Positions 39,546 to 48,144 are shown, counted from the stretch's first letter. The stretch: DNA of 64,000 bases from Rubrobacter_A sp965214435 (GCA_965214435.1 OZ243960.1:1-64000), one strand, 5' to 3'. A program made the numbers and translations. The notes: generated from the letters alone by a model not told the origin.

Positions 39546-41195
39546 TTAGCTCGGGGACGGCGGGGCGCTGGCCTCCGCGCGCTCCTCGTCGGCGAGTACC
39601 CGCCGCAAGAGCTTGCCGACGGTAGACTTCGGCAACTCCTCGCGGAACTCCACGGACTTCGGCGTCTTGTATGGCGCGAGCCGCTCCTTGCAGAAGGAGA
39701 GTATCTCCTCTTCGGTAACAGAGCTGTCGGGCACCCGGACGATAAAAGCTTTTACCGTCTCGCCCCGGTACTCGTCCGGTACACCGACGGCCACGGCTTC
39801 GGAGACGTCCGGGTGCTCGAAGAGGATCTCCTCGATCTCCCGCGGGTAAACGTTATACCCGGAAGCCACGATCATGTCCTTCTTCCTATCGACGATGTAG
39901 AAGTACCCGTCCTCGTCCACCTGCGCCATATCACCCGTGCGCAGCCAGCCGTCTACAAGCGTCTCCGCGGTCTCGTCAGGCATGTTTAAGTAACCCTTCA
40001 TCACCTGCGGGCCTTTTATAACGAGCTCGCCCGGCTCGCCGAGCGGCATCTCCTCTTTACCGGTCTCGGAGTCCACGACGCGGGCGTCGGTCGAGGGCAC
40101 CGGGATGCCGATGCTCCCTTCCTTGGTCTCCCCGAGATACGGCGGGTTGAAGTGGGTTACGGGCGAGGCTTCGGAGAGTCCGTAACCCTCGTAGAGCGTC
40201 TTACCGAGCTTCTCCTTAAAAGAGTGCAAGAGGCTGACCGGCAACGCGGCCCCGCCAGAGTTGAAGATCCGGATCTTCTCGAACCCGTACTCCGAGAGGT
40301 CCGGCAACGCGTTAAGCCCCATGTACATCGTCGGCACGCCGCTGAACATCACCGGCTCGTTGTCTCTCACAAGCTCCGCTATCTCCTGCGCCTCGAAGCG
40401 CGGCACGAGTAGCTGGTTCAGACCTTGCTTGAGCCCGAAAAGCATCACGCACGTCAGGCCGAAGATGTGGAACATCGGTAACACGCCCACCACCTTCTGG
40501 TTGTTCGAGAAAGCCTCCGGGTCGTCGATAAACAAATCGAGCGCCTGCTGGACGTTGGCGAGCAGGTTGCGGTGGGTCAGCATAGCGCCTTTGGAGACGC
40601 CGGTCGTCCCGCCAGTGTACTGCAGCGCCGCCACGTCCTCGGCCGGGTCTATCTCGACCTCGGGCGCGGGCTCGGCTTCTTCCTGCAAGAAAGAGTCGAA
40701 GGTCTGGTCGGGGGCTTCCACCTCGGCGGTACCCTGAAGGTCCACGACCACGACGGTCTTTACGTTCGTCTCATCCTGGACGGCCTTTACGCGGGGATAC
40801 ATGTCGGCGTAGACGACGACCGTCTCGGCCCCGGAGTCGCGGAGGATGTACTCTATCTCGCGTTCGACGTACATCGGGTTTAGCTGGGTCACGATGGCCC
40901 CGAGACGGACGGTGGCGAAAAAGGAGATCACGTACTGCGGGCAGTTCGGGAGCATGAGCGCGATCCTATCGCCCTTGCCGACACCTTTAGCCGCAAGAGC
41001 CGCGGCCAGCTTCTCGCTCATACCGTAGAGTTGAGGGAAGGAGATCTCGCGCCCGTAAAACGTGAGCGCGGTTTTATCCTCATGGTCTTTCGCGGCCTGC
41101 CCGAGTAGCTCCCAGAGTGTGCCGCCGAAGATCTCCACCTCCGGTTCGGCCTGTCCCTCGTAGTACTTCTGCCAGGGCCTGTCCATGTTAGCCAT
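39546..41195 (-). CDS. fadD: Long-chain fatty-acid--CoA ligase
   Basis: A 549-residue adenylate-forming enzyme that activates fatty acids to acyl-CoA through an acyl-AMP. The AMP-binding motif is YTGGTTGVSKGAM, followed by MFHIFGL, GYGLSEASPVTHFN, GWLRTGDMAQVDEDGYFYIV and the catalytic lysine segment PKSTVGKLLRRVL. The ATG at 41195 has GGAGGC upstream; an earlier start would precede the ribosome site. It is the first gene of a short minus-strand unit with the downstream SDR and lies 130 bases beyond the thioesterase gene. Confidence 0.9.
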   Translation of the reverse strand: MANMDRPWQKYYEGQAEPEVEIFGGTLWELLGQAAKDHEDKTALTFYGREISFPQLYGMSEKLAAALAAKGVGKGDRIALMLPNCPQYVISFFATVRLGAIVTQLNPMYVEREIEYILRDSGAETVVVYADMYPRVKAVQDETNVKTVVVVDLQGTAEVEAPDQTFDSFLQEEAEPAPEVEIDPAEDVAALQYTGGTTGVSKGAMLTHRNLLANVQQALDLFIDDPEAFSNNQKVVGVLPMFHIFGLTCVMLFGLKQGLNQLLVPRFEAQEIAELVRDNEPVMFSGVPTMYMGLNALPDLSEYGFEKIRIFNSGGAALPVSLLHSFKEKLGKTLYEGYGLSEASPVTHFNPPYLGETKEGSIGIPVPSTDARVVDSETGKEEMPLGEPGELVIKGPQVMKGYLNMPDETAETLVDGWLRTGDMAQVDEDGYFYIVDRKKDMIVASGYNVYPREIEEILFEHPDVSEAVAVGVPDEYRGETVKAFIVRVPDSSVTEEEILSFCKERLAPYKTPKSVEFREELPKSTVGKLLRRVLADEERAEASAPPSPS

Positions 41196-41328
41196 GATGC
41201 CTCCTTGTCGGCCGGCCACTCTCCCCTATCCCTGCCGGCAAGTCTTTCTCGTTTATTCCTATCCAGGTCCTACCTAACTGTAAATGATACAGGTAAAAGC
41301 CGTATTTTGCGGCCGTTGAGACCATGCT

Positions 41329-41778
41329 TCAAACGATGGCGTTGCCTTTGGTATCGAAGACCCGGAACGCGCCGGTTCCCATCGCGACCAGGTTTCCGGC
41401 CTCGTCGTAAACTTTAGCCTCGGCGGTCGCCGTCCGGCGGGTGCGGTGGACGACCTCGCCCCGGCAGGTTATGCGGCCCTCGTTTACCGCGCCCAGGAAG
41501 TGGACGTTCATCTCTATAGTAGCCGTCCGGACGCCGACCAGCGCGAGCACGGCGATGCCCATGGAGTTGTCTATGAGCGAGGCGTAGACCCCGCCGTGGA
41601 GCGTGCCGGCCCCATTCAGGTGCACGTCCTCGATCTCGATGGAGATCACCGCCCGCCCCGGCTCGACCTCATCTACCTTGGCCCCGATGTGCCGGGAGAA
41701 CGATACCTCCTCATCGAAGTAGCGGGCCAGCCGGTCGAGCTGCTCCCGGTCCGGCGGGTGCGCACCCTGCTCCGTCAT
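41329..41778 (-). CDS. PaaI-family hot-dog thioesterase
   Basis: A 149-residue hot-dog-fold acyl-CoA thioesterase. HLNGAGTLHGGVYASLIDNS contains the family motif in which the glycines and Asp position the catalytic water, followed by TIEMNVHFLGAV and GRITCRGEVVHRTRRTATAE. Such enzymes release CoA from hydroxylated or aromatic acyl-CoAs. The ATG overlaps the stop of the MaoC gene by four bases (41775-41778), so it is the last member of the coupled array of acyl-CoA genes. Confidence 0.85.
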   Translation of the reverse strand: MTEQGAHPPDREQLDRLARYFDEEVSFSRHIGAKVDEVEPGRAVISIEIEDVHLNGAGTLHGGVYASLIDNSMGIAVLALVGVRTATIEMNVHFLGAVNEGRITCRGEVVHRTRRTATAEAKVYDEAGNLVAMGTGAFRVFDTKGNAIV

Positions 41779-42209
41779 ACCGTCTCCTTACTATCCTCGT
41801 AGACCAGGAAATCTATGGCCCCGGAGGCCACGGTCTCTTCACCCTTGCGCGCGTAAACCTCGAAGGTATAAAGGGTATCCTCTCCGACTTCCTCGGTTCC
41901 GGTGACCCGGCCGCCGACCCGGAGCACGTCGCCGAGGTAGACCATGCCGGAGAATCGGCTCCGGAAGCCCTTTACGTAACCGTGGACGAGGTAGTAGGAG
42001 AACGGGAGGCTCATCGTCGCCATCGTCAGCATGCCGTGAGCTATGACGCCGGGGAGGCCGGCCCTTTCGGCGGCGTCGTCTATGGTGTGGATCGGGTTGT
42101 AGTCCCCGGAGGCCCCGGCGTACTTTATGAGCCCCAATCGGCTAACCGGCTCCAGGACTGTTTCCTGAAGTTTGTCCCCGACCTCCCAGACCGGCGGCTT
42201 ACCGGCCAT
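41775..42209 (-). CDS. MaoC-like hydratase, catalytic subunit (HadB-like)
   Basis: A 144-residue hot-dog protein with the hydratase-2 motif: YAGASGDYNPIHTIDDAAER holds the catalytic Asp and His, and GVIAHGMLTMATMS follows. It hydrates enoyl-CoA or enoyl-ACP to the (R)-3-hydroxy form, or the reverse. The neighbouring gene encodes a related protein without the motif, the arrangement of mycobacterial HadA/HadB heterodimers. It overlaps the upstream partner by 11 bases and the downstream thioesterase by four. Confidence 0.87.
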   Translation of the reverse strand: MAGKPPVWEVGDKLQETVLEPVSRLGLIKYAGASGDYNPIHTIDDAAERAGLPGVIAHGMLTMATMSLPFSYYLVHGYVKGFRSRFSGMVYLGDVLRVGGRVTGTEEVGEDTLYTFEVYARKGEETVASGAIDFLVYEDSKETV

Positions 42210-42660
42210 GCGCCATCGCCTCCCGGACGACTTCGGTGACGACCACGGTGTCGTGGGAGGCGAATATGCGCTCCCCGTCCGGGCTGTCGCCGGTCCGCTC
42301 GAAGATCAGAAACCCGAGAGTCCCCCGCCGGCTCTCCTTGTCGTAAGAGTCTTGTAGCTCGACGCGGCACAGGACCTCGTCGCCGACAAAGAGCGGCCTC
42401 TCGTAGTAGATGCGGTGCTCACCGTGAATCAGCCCTTGCGACGGTAGCTCCAGCCCCTCTACCATCCCGTACTCAAAGGTCCGGGGGAAGGTCGGCGGCG
42501 CGAGGAGCCTCCCGTAGCGGCTGCTCTTGGCGGCGGACTCCTCCACGTACAGCGGGTTCGGGTCCCCGATGGCCTCGGCGAACCGGCGGACCGCCCCCTT
42601 CTCGACCGGGTTAGAGACCGCCTCAGAGCGCTGCCCGATAAACTCCTCGTATAGCGCCAT
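42199..42660 (-). CDS. MaoC N-terminal-domain dehydratase partner (HadA-like)
   Basis: A 153-residue hot-dog protein of the MaoC_dehydrat_N type: AIGDPNPLYVEESAAKSSRY, LLAPPTFPRTFEYGM and GEHRIYYERPLFVGDEVLC. These proteins lack the catalytic Asp-His pair and bind the acyl chain in a heterodimer with a MaoC-type catalytic subunit, here encoded next door. Its ATG shares one base with the fabG stop (TGATG), so the reductase and the two hydratase subunits are made together. Confidence 0.83.
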   Translation of the reverse strand: MALYEEFIGQRSEAVSNPVEKGAVRRFAEAIGDPNPLYVEESAAKSSRYGRLLAPPTFPRTFEYGMVEGLELPSQGLIHGEHRIYYERPLFVGDEVLCRVELQDSYDKESRRGTLGFLIFERTGDSPDGERIFASHDTVVVTEVVREAMAHGR

Positions 42661-43421
42661 CAGGCTTTCGGCCCGCCGGCAGCGTACAGAACCTGCCCGC
42701 TGATAAACGACGCCTCTTCAGAGGCGAAAAACAAGACGGCGGCGGCTATATCCTCCGGCTTGCCGCCGCGGCCGACCGGGATGGTCTCTACCCGCGCGGC
42801 CACGAAGTCGTCGAATTCCACCCCCATCCGGGCGGCGGTGGCCCGGGTCATCTCAGTCTCCACAAAGCCAGGGGCGACGGCGTTTACCGTTATGCCGAAG
42901 CGACCGAGCTCTACGGAAAGTGTCTTGGTAAAGCCCTGCAAGCCGGCCTTGGCAGCCGAGTAGTTCGCCTGGCCGCGGTTGCCTAGAGCCGAGGTCGAAG
43001 AGATGTTTACTATGCGGCCGTAACCACCGTTTACCATCGGCTTCTGGGCGGCCCGGCTGCACAGGAAAGCGCCTTTTAAGTGAACATCGGTGACCATCTG
43101 CCAGTCCTCGTCGGTCATCCTGAAGAGCAGGTTGTCCCGGGTGACGCCGGCGTTGTTTACCAGGATGTCGAGCCGGCCGTAGCGGCTCGTGGTCTCTTCG
43201 ACGGCCGCCTCGACCTCCTCAGGGTCCGTGACGTCGAGCCTGGCCCCGAATACATCGAGGTTGTCTCCGGAGAGGTCTTCGGCGGCGGAGAGGACGCCTT
43301 CCTTGTCGATGTCCGCAAGGCAGACCTGGGCACCCTCCTCAGCGAGTCTCCTGGCGGTGGCTTTACCGATGCCACGGCTCGCGCCGGTAACCAGCGCTAC
43401 CCGGCCGTCGAGTCGTCCCAT
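42660..43421 (-). CDS. 3-oxoacyl reductase (FabG/PhaB-like SDR)
   Basis: A 253-residue SDR close to FabG/PhaB: TGASRGIGKA at 12-21, NNAGVTRDNLLFRM, catalytic Ser in NISSTSALGNRGQANYSAAK with Tyr and Lys, and IPVGRGGKPEDIAAAVLFFA near the end. It reduces 3-oxoacyl-CoA or -ACP to the (R)-3-hydroxy product with NADPH. The ATG at 43421 has GGGAGG upstream; a 12-codon extension is not supported. As first gene before the HadAB-like pair it would complete a reduction-dehydration module. Confidence 0.88.
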   Translation of the reverse strand: MGRLDGRVALVTGASRGIGKATARRLAEEGAQVCLADIDKEGVLSAAEDLSGDNLDVFGARLDVTDPEEVEAAVEETTSRYGRLDILVNNAGVTRDNLLFRMTDEDWQMVTDVHLKGAFLCSRAAQKPMVNGGYGRIVNISSTSALGNRGQANYSAAKAGLQGFTKTLSVELGRFGITVNAVAPGFVETEMTRATAARMGVEFDDFVAARVETIPVGRGGKPEDIAAAVLFFASEEASFISGQVLYAAGGPKA

Positions 43422-43501
43422 GTTTGTCCTCCCTCTTCTCGTCCAGCCTGTTAGCATTTCAGCTTATCAGCACTTCAGCTTTTGGCTGACCGGCTGACCA
43501 G

Positions 43502-44356
43502 CTAGTAATCGTAGAAACCTTCGCCGGTCTTGTGGCCCAGTTTGCCGGCCCGGACGAGGTCTTTGAGGATGCGCGGCGGCGTGTAGTAGGGGTCGCCGAG
43601 TTCTTCGTGGACGTAGGAGAGCACATCGAGGCCTACGTCGAGCCCGATAAAGTCTCCGAGTTCGAACGGGCCTATCGGGAAACCGAGGCCCTTTTTTACG
43701 AGAAGGTCGATCTCCTCTTTACTCGCAACGCCTTCTTCGAGCAACCGGCACGCCTCCAGGAGCATCGGCATCAGGAAGCGATTCGCAACAAATCCCGGCA
43801 CGTCTTTCTGCACGACGACCGGGACTTTGCCGAAGGAGGTCAGGAGGGCTTTCACCTTCTCTATGGTCTCGTCGCTCGTCAACAGTCCCCGCGGCACCTC
43901 GACCGCTTCTCTCAAGGGTGGCGGGGTGAAGAAGTGGGTCCCGCAGACCTTGTCCGGGCGGGTTGTGGCCGAGGCGAGGTCGGTGATGGAGATGGAGGAG
44001 GTGTTGGTCAAGATCAAGGCTTCCGCCGGAAGCAGTTCGTCCAGGGCCGCGAAAACTTCTTTTTTCGGCTCGACCTTCTCCACGATCACCTCTACTACCA
44101 CCCCGGCTTCGCGGAAGCTTTCCATTTCCGCGGTCCAGCGGATGCGGTCGTAGGCGGCTGTGGCCGCGTCTTCTGTGATGATGCCTTTCCTCGTGAAGCG
44201 GGCGAGGCCGTCCTGGACATAGTTCTGGGCTTTTTCCAACGCCTCGACGGAGAGGTCGCAGGCTATGACGTCGTGGCCGGCGGTGGCGGCGACCTGGACT
44301 ATGCCGGCGACCATCGTGCCGGTCCCGAGGACGCCTACGGGTCGGCCGTTCTCCAT
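43502..44356 (-). CDS. 3-hydroxyacyl-CoA (3-hydroxybutyryl-CoA) dehydrogenase
   Basis: A 284-residue NAD-dependent dehydrogenase. The Rossmann start is VGVLGTGTMVAGIVQVAAT; the catalytic His-Glu dyad is seen in GTHFFTPPPLREAVEVPRG; and the C-terminal domain has DVPGFVANRFLMPMLLEACR. In most relatives the motif reads HFFNP; here Asn is replaced by Thr. It oxidises (S)-3-hydroxyacyl-CoA. It begins directly after the phosphotransferase stop (TAAATG). Upstream of fabG the short spacer contains a tandem GGCTGACC repeat at 43483-43498. Confidence 0.88.
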   Translation of the reverse strand: MENGRPVGVLGTGTMVAGIVQVAATAGHDVIACDLSVEALEKAQNYVQDGLARFTRKGIITEDAATAAYDRIRWTAEMESFREAGVVVEVIVEKVEPKKEVFAALDELLPAEALILTNTSSISITDLASATTRPDKVCGTHFFTPPPLREAVEVPRGLLTSDETIEKVKALLTSFGKVPVVVQKDVPGFVANRFLMPMLLEACRLLEEGVASKEEIDLLVKKGLGFPIGPFELGDFIGLDVGLDVLSYVHEELGDPYYTPPRILKDLVRAGKLGHKTGEGFYDY

Positions 44357-45427
44357 TTACAGGTCGCCTTTTTGCATGAGGTCGTGGGAGTGGAGGATCA
44401 GGTTGTGCACCCGCTCTCCGAAGGTGGCGAAGCGTTCGTCTTTAGTCTGACCGTTTACCCAGCGGGCGTAGATCTGCTGCAGAATCACCGCCAGCTTGAA
44501 GTACCCGAAGACGACGTGCCAGTGCATGTCTGAGAGGTCGCGCCCGCTCTTCTCAGCGTAGCGGTCTATGAACTCCTTGCGGGTCATAAAACCGGGGGTC
44601 GAGGTTACGGTCGGCAACACTTTCTGCATCTCTTCGGGGTCGTCGGGCTCCACCCAGTACGAGAGCGAGACGGCGAGGTCGAAGAGCGGGTCGCCGATGG
44701 TCGTCATCTCCCAGTCGAGAACGGCCCGGACTTCGGTGAGGTCGTCGGGGTTTAAGACCAGGTTGTTCAGCTTGAAGTCGTTGTGGATAATCGTTGGTTC
44801 GGGGCTTTCCGGAACGTTGTTCGAGAGCCACTGTGTGAGCGGTCCGACCTCGGGGATGTCATCGGTCTTGGCTTTTTCGTAGCGCTGGATCCAGCCCTTC
44901 GTCTGCCGCTCCAGGAATCCCTCCGGGCGTCCTAGCTCTCCGAGACCGGCGGCCTTCCAGTCCACGGCGTGCAACTCAACCAGAGTATCCACAACCATTT
45001 CGCTCATCCGGCGGCACAGCTCGCGGGTGGGCTCCACACCCTCCGGGAACTTATCGTCGACGACGGTGCCTTCCTGGCGCTCCATAACATAGAAAGGAGC
45101 CCCGATCACGCTCTCGTCCTCGCAGAAGAAGTAGGGCTTTGGGGCGAGCGGGTAAGCCTCGTGGAGCTTCATCAACAGCCCGGACTCCCGGCCCATGTCG
45201 TGAGCTTTTGGCGGGACCGGCCCGAGCGGCGGCCGCCGCAGCACGCCCTCCCAGGTATCATCCGCACCCCGGATACGCAGGAGGTAGGTGAGGTTCGACG
45301 CGCCCGACGGAAACTGTTCCACCTCCAGGTCACCGTCCGGCAGACCGACTATGTTCTCCCGCAGATACCGCTCGACCGCGTCGAGGTCGAAGTCTTCTCC
45401 CTCGCGGACTTTTATGGTTTCGGACAT
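44357..45427 (-). CDS. Aminoglycoside-phosphotransferase-like kinase of acyl-CoA metabolism
   Basis: A 356-residue protein with the APH/choline-kinase fold: PSGASNLTYLLRI at the nucleotide loop, YVMERQEGTVV, the catalytic loop IIHNDFKLNNLVL and the Mg-binding VLDWEMTTIGDPLFDLA. Such proteins commonly neighbour acyl-CoA dehydrogenases, and human ACAD10/11 carry this domain, where it phosphorylates 4-hydroxyacyl-CoAs. A similar role beside the 3-hydroxyacyl-CoA dehydrogenase is a reasonable guess. The ATG at 45427 has AGGAGGG upstream. It is the first gene of the array. Confidence 0.82.
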   Translation of the reverse strand: MSETIKVREGEDFDLDAVERYLRENIVGLPDGDLEVEQFPSGASNLTYLLRIRGADDTWEGVLRRPPLGPVPPKAHDMGRESGLLMKLHEAYPLAPKPYFFCEDESVIGAPFYVMERQEGTVVDDKFPEGVEPTRELCRRMSEMVVDTLVELHAVDWKAAGLGELGRPEGFLERQTKGWIQRYEKAKTDDIPEVGPLTQWLSNNVPESPEPTIIHNDFKLNNLVLNPDDLTEVRAVLDWEMTTIGDPLFDLAVSLSYWVEPDDPEEMQKVLPTVTSTPGFMTRKEFIDRYAEKSGRDLSDMHWHVVFGYFKLAVILQQIYARWVNGQTKDERFATFGERVHNLILHSHDLMQKGDL

Positions 45428-45474
45428 CGGTGCGCCCTCCTTTTCCTCCAGGTTTCTACCCCGCGCCCGGTGCG

Positions 45475-46239
45475 TCAAACGCCGGTTCCGAGGGCATCTT
45501 CGACCCGGCGGAGCCGGCCGTCCTTTACCTCCGCGACGAGGCCGCTGGCCCCGACATCGCCAACGAACTGTATTTCTTCCGTATGATCGTTCTCGGCAAA
45601 CCAGCGTCCGGCCCGGCCTTTTTTAAGGACGTCGAGCGTGGCGTCCGGGTCATCCTGTGGTACCCGGCGGGCAAAGTCCCGGGCCATCCAGGCGGCATCG
45701 TTTAGCTGCCAGCCATTCGGCTCCGCGGCATCGAGGTGGGCCAGGATGGTCGCGGCCCCGAGGAAGTCCTCGATAGTAAACCGGCCCATGGAGCCGGCGC
45801 AGATCAGGTACACCGACTCCGCCCTCGACGACTGTATGTACCGGGCCACCGCCGGGGCATTCCGGAGACAGCCGATCAAGAGCCGCGAGGCCATCGAAGC
45901 TTCGGCTATGGCCCGGGTGCCGTTGGTGGTCACGAATATAACGTCCCTGTCCCGCACGACATCCGGCGGATATTCCCCCGGATACGGGCCGCAGTCGTAG
46001 CCCTCGATGTTCAGGGCGTTCTGCTCCCCGCCGCGCAAAAGGCTTTCCGGTTCGAGATTACTACCGACGTCGTCGGCTTCTTCGAGGCTCGCGACCGGAA
46101 AAACCCGGCGGGCGCCGTTCTCCAGGATGGTCAGCAGGGTAGTAGTCGCCAGAAAGGTGTCTATGACGACGGCAGTGGCGTCTTCGAGGCGCTCCGGCGC
46201 AGTCTCCTCCCGGCTCATCAACACCCGAAGCTTTTTCAT
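45475..46239 (-). CDS. comB: 2-phosphosulfolactate phosphatase (ComB family)
   Basis: A 254-residue protein of the ComB family: ATAVVIDTFLATTTLLTILE, FVTTNGTRAIAEAS, CAGSMGRFTIEDFLGAATIL. In methanogens ComB removes phosphate from 2-phospho-3-sulfolactate for coenzyme M; in bacteria the same family appears in sulfolactate metabolism and sporadically without a known pathway. No ComA or other sulfonate genes are in the window, so the substrate here is open. It ends 47 bases before the phosphotransferase start and could read into that operon. Confidence 0.83.
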   Translation of the reverse strand: MKKLRVLMSREETAPERLEDATAVVIDTFLATTTLLTILENGARRVFPVASLEEADDVGSNLEPESLLRGGEQNALNIEGYDCGPYPGEYPPDVVRDRDVIFVTTNGTRAIAEASMASRLLIGCLRNAPAVARYIQSSRAESVYLICAGSMGRFTIEDFLGAATILAHLDAAEPNGWQLNDAAWMARDFARRVPQDDPDATLDVLKKGRAGRWFAENDHTEEIQFVGDVGASGLVAEVKDGRLRRVEDALGTGV

Positions 46240-46355
46240 ACCCTAGTTTTCATAAGCTAGCTTCTGCCCTTTCACCGCCCGGCTCCACGCGGGTACTTCC
46301 GCGCGGACAATTCTACAGAACCCGGCGGTTACCGTTAGACCCGGCCAGCGCCAGT

Positions 46356-47213
46356 CTAACCGTCTTCGGGGTAGTCGACCGCTACCTTGTCGGCCCGGAC
46401 TACCAGACGGCCCGAGCTGGGCGTAGAGTTAAAGAGGTTGGGACCCAGGGTCCACCAGTCGGTAAGGCTTTCCGTACAGGTCTGGAGCGTGACGATATCC
46501 CGGCCGGGGATCGGGGCCGTCACCCAGTTCTCTCCGGGGGAGACGGCGAAGATCTCGGTGACCCGGTACTCGTAGGTGGTGCCGTTGGCGTCCGTGAGGT
46601 ACACGGCGTCGTCTTTCTGCATGGCGGGCAGGTCGTAGAACTGGTAGTAGCTCTCGGTGCCCTGGTAGCCGACCCGGTGTCCCGCTATGTAGGTGTTGGC
46701 TCCACCCTGCCACGGGAAACCTGTAACCGGGACCTTGATAGCACCCCGGTGCAGGTCTCGTAGCTTGGCGCTATTCTTTACGGTATCGCCGTAGAGATCT
46801 AGCCTCGGCACCGTCAGGGACATTGTAGGGTCGCCCGGTGGTGGCGGCACCTTAGCCGCTTCTTCGGCGGCCCGTTTCTCAGCGGCTCTCTCTTCCTTCT
46901 TCTTGGCCGAAGCTTTTTCTTTGTCTTTCTTACCTTCTTTATTATCTTCAGTGGCTTTTTTCTCCGAAGATTTCTCGTCTGAAGTATCTTTGTTCTCCGC
47001 CTGGGCAACCGGGTTTTCCGCGGCATTGCGGGCGACGTCCCCGGCGTCCGAAGGCTCGGCCGAGGCTATGTCGGTCAGCTTGGGGATAAAGGCGAGGGTA
47101 ACGCCGAATACAACCAGCACCGGCACCAGCACGGCGCAGAGGTGTAACAACCGGTTGCGCCGCCGGGAGGTCCGGGGCTCGTGACTACTCTGGTTTCTGG
47201 AAGGCTGGTTCAC
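46356..47213 (-). CDS. Sortase (class E-like)
   Basis: A 285-residue membrane-anchored transpeptidase. An N-terminal cytoplasmic stretch and one helix (about residues 23-45) are followed by a long Lys/Glu-rich linker (EKKATEDNKEGKKDKEKASA), then the sortase barrel: YIAGHRVGYQ with the catalytic His, VTLQTCTES with the catalytic Cys, and GRLVVRAD with the Arg. It cuts LPxTG-type signals and attaches the protein to the wall. Two candidate substrates lie within 15 kb. The GTG start overlaps the stop of a 38-codon small frame by four bases (GTGA), and no separate ribosome site is seen. Confidence 0.88.
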   Translation of the reverse strand: MNQPSRNQSSHEPRTSRRRNRLLHLCAVLVPVLVVFGVTLAFIPKLTDIASAEPSDAGDVARNAAENPVAQAENKDTSDEKSSEKKATEDNKEGKKDKEKASAKKKEERAAEKRAAEEAAKVPPPPGDPTMSLTVPRLDLYGDTVKNSAKLRDLHRGAIKVPVTGFPWQGGANTYIAGHRVGYQGTESYYQFYDLPAMQKDDAVYLTDANGTTYEYRVTEIFAVSPGENWVTAPIPGRDIVTLQTCTESLTDWWTLGPNLFNSTPSSGRLVVRADKVAVDYPEDG

Positions 47214-47326
47214 GCGTTTAGTCCCTTTCGGTAGCGACCGTGCTCAATTTCTGGTCTCCCGGCGGTCGCGCGGAGGGTAACCTGACCTTCTGCCGGAGAC
47301 CGTAGAAGCTTTCTAATTTTACGCAT
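47210..47326 (-). CDS. Small basic protein upstream of sortase (38 aa)
   Basis: A 38-residue frame, MRKIRKLLRSPAEGQVTLRA and onwards, ending GLNA. The ATG at 47326 follows AAAAGG at eight-base spacing. Its TGA overlaps the GTG start of the sortase gene, so ribosomes finishing it could restart on the sortase message. It is strongly basic. It may be a leader peptide or a real small protein; nothing similar is recalled. Confidence 0.4.
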   Translation of the reverse strand: MRKIRKLLRSPAEGQVTLRATAGRPEIEHGRYRKGLNA

Positions 47327-47555
47327 TAAACACATCCTTTTCAGTTTAGTACACTGACCTCGAACCTGGGGCAACCAGGCAACGGCTTTTGCCGCGGAGT
47401 CACTTATTCTATTCAAAGTTCTACCCAGGTCTACGGTTCGCGCGCTGGTTTGGCTCACCGGGCACCTTACTACGGAGGTTGTGGTGGCCGATGAAAGAGG
47501 TGCGTCCGGGAGTCCCGGAAGTTAGAATGTACGGAACCCTACTAGAGCCGTAGGG

Positions 47556-48032
47556 TTGGCAAACGGCGGAGAGTCGGGGTTTATTTTGAGCATACCGAGT
47601 CGGAGAGACCAGGACGAGGACCAGAACCCGTACACTCAGATAGCGCTCGGGCTGGTGTTTCTGGTCGGCGGCATCGTCATGGGGCTTACCGTGACGTTCT
47701 GGATCACCTTCGGCATGATGTTCCCCGCCGCCGCTCTGATCGGTAACGGCGTCTCTCAGCTAAAAGGGAACGGCGTCTCACAACTGAACCAGCAGCGGCA
47801 CCAACCAGAGCCGGTCAGCAAGGAGCGGGAGCTACTCTCGGCGCTGCGGGACAACGGCAACCGATCAACCCCGGCCGAAGCCGCCATGCAGACCTCCCTC
47901 ACCGTGGAAGAAGCCGACGCGTTACTCTCGAAGCTTGCGGCTGGCGGGCACTTGATGGTGGAAAGTCACGCCGGGGCGCTAATCTACAAACTCCCCGCCA
48001 GCCGCGATTCAGAGCTAACGGGGCAGGGCTAG
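47556..48032 (+). CDS. Membrane protein with C-terminal winged-helix-like region
   Basis: A protein of up to 158 residues. Two adjacent membrane segments (IALGLVFLVGGIVMGLTV, FWITFGMMFPAAALIG) are followed by a short internal duplication, GNGVSQLK then GNGVSQLN, and a soluble part (ERELLSALRDNGNRSTPAEAA, SLTVEEADALLSKLAAGGHL) with the shape of a small winged helix. The start is unclear: TTG 47556 or TTG 47586, neither with a good ribosome site. It may be a membrane-tethered regulator; no family is recognised. Confidence 0.55.
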   Translation: MANGGESGFILSIPSRRDQDEDQNPYTQIALGLVFLVGGIVMGLTVTFWITFGMMFPAAALIGNGVSQLKGNGVSQLNQQRHQPEPVSKERELLSALRDNGNRSTPAEAAMQTSLTVEEADALLSKLAAGGHLMVESHAGALIYKLPASRDSELTGQG

Positions 48033-48083
48033 AACCTGGCGCGGGGTTTTAGCCCGTCACACCTACCTCGGAGCATTTTTATA

Positions 48084-48112
48084 AAACTGGCTGTTCTTCG
48101 GGCAGTCAGTTT
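48084..48112 (-). terminator. Terminator of the acyl-CoA ligase/enoyl-CoA hydratase operon
   Basis: AAACTGGCTG (48084-48093) and CAGTCAGTTT (48103-48112) form a ten-base stem with one G-U pair. Read on the minus strand the stem runs into TTTTATAAAAA. It lies just beyond the ancestral end of the ligase gene: the TGA at 48106-48108 falls inside its arm. Confidence 0.6.
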
Positions 48113-48144
48113 GCACCAGCCTTCTCCCTCTCTTGTAGCTCTCG

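Noticed and set aside
43532..44533. A 333-codon plus-strand frame opposite the 3-hydroxyacyl-CoA dehydrogenase gene
   Set aside because: Antisense shadow of a gene with clear NAD-binding and catalytic motifs.
47491..47553. A 20-codon frame MKEVRPGVPEVRMYGTLLEP after a GGAGG
   Set aside because: Spacing to the ribosome site is too long and there is no sign of conservation or coupling to the following gene; it could be chance.
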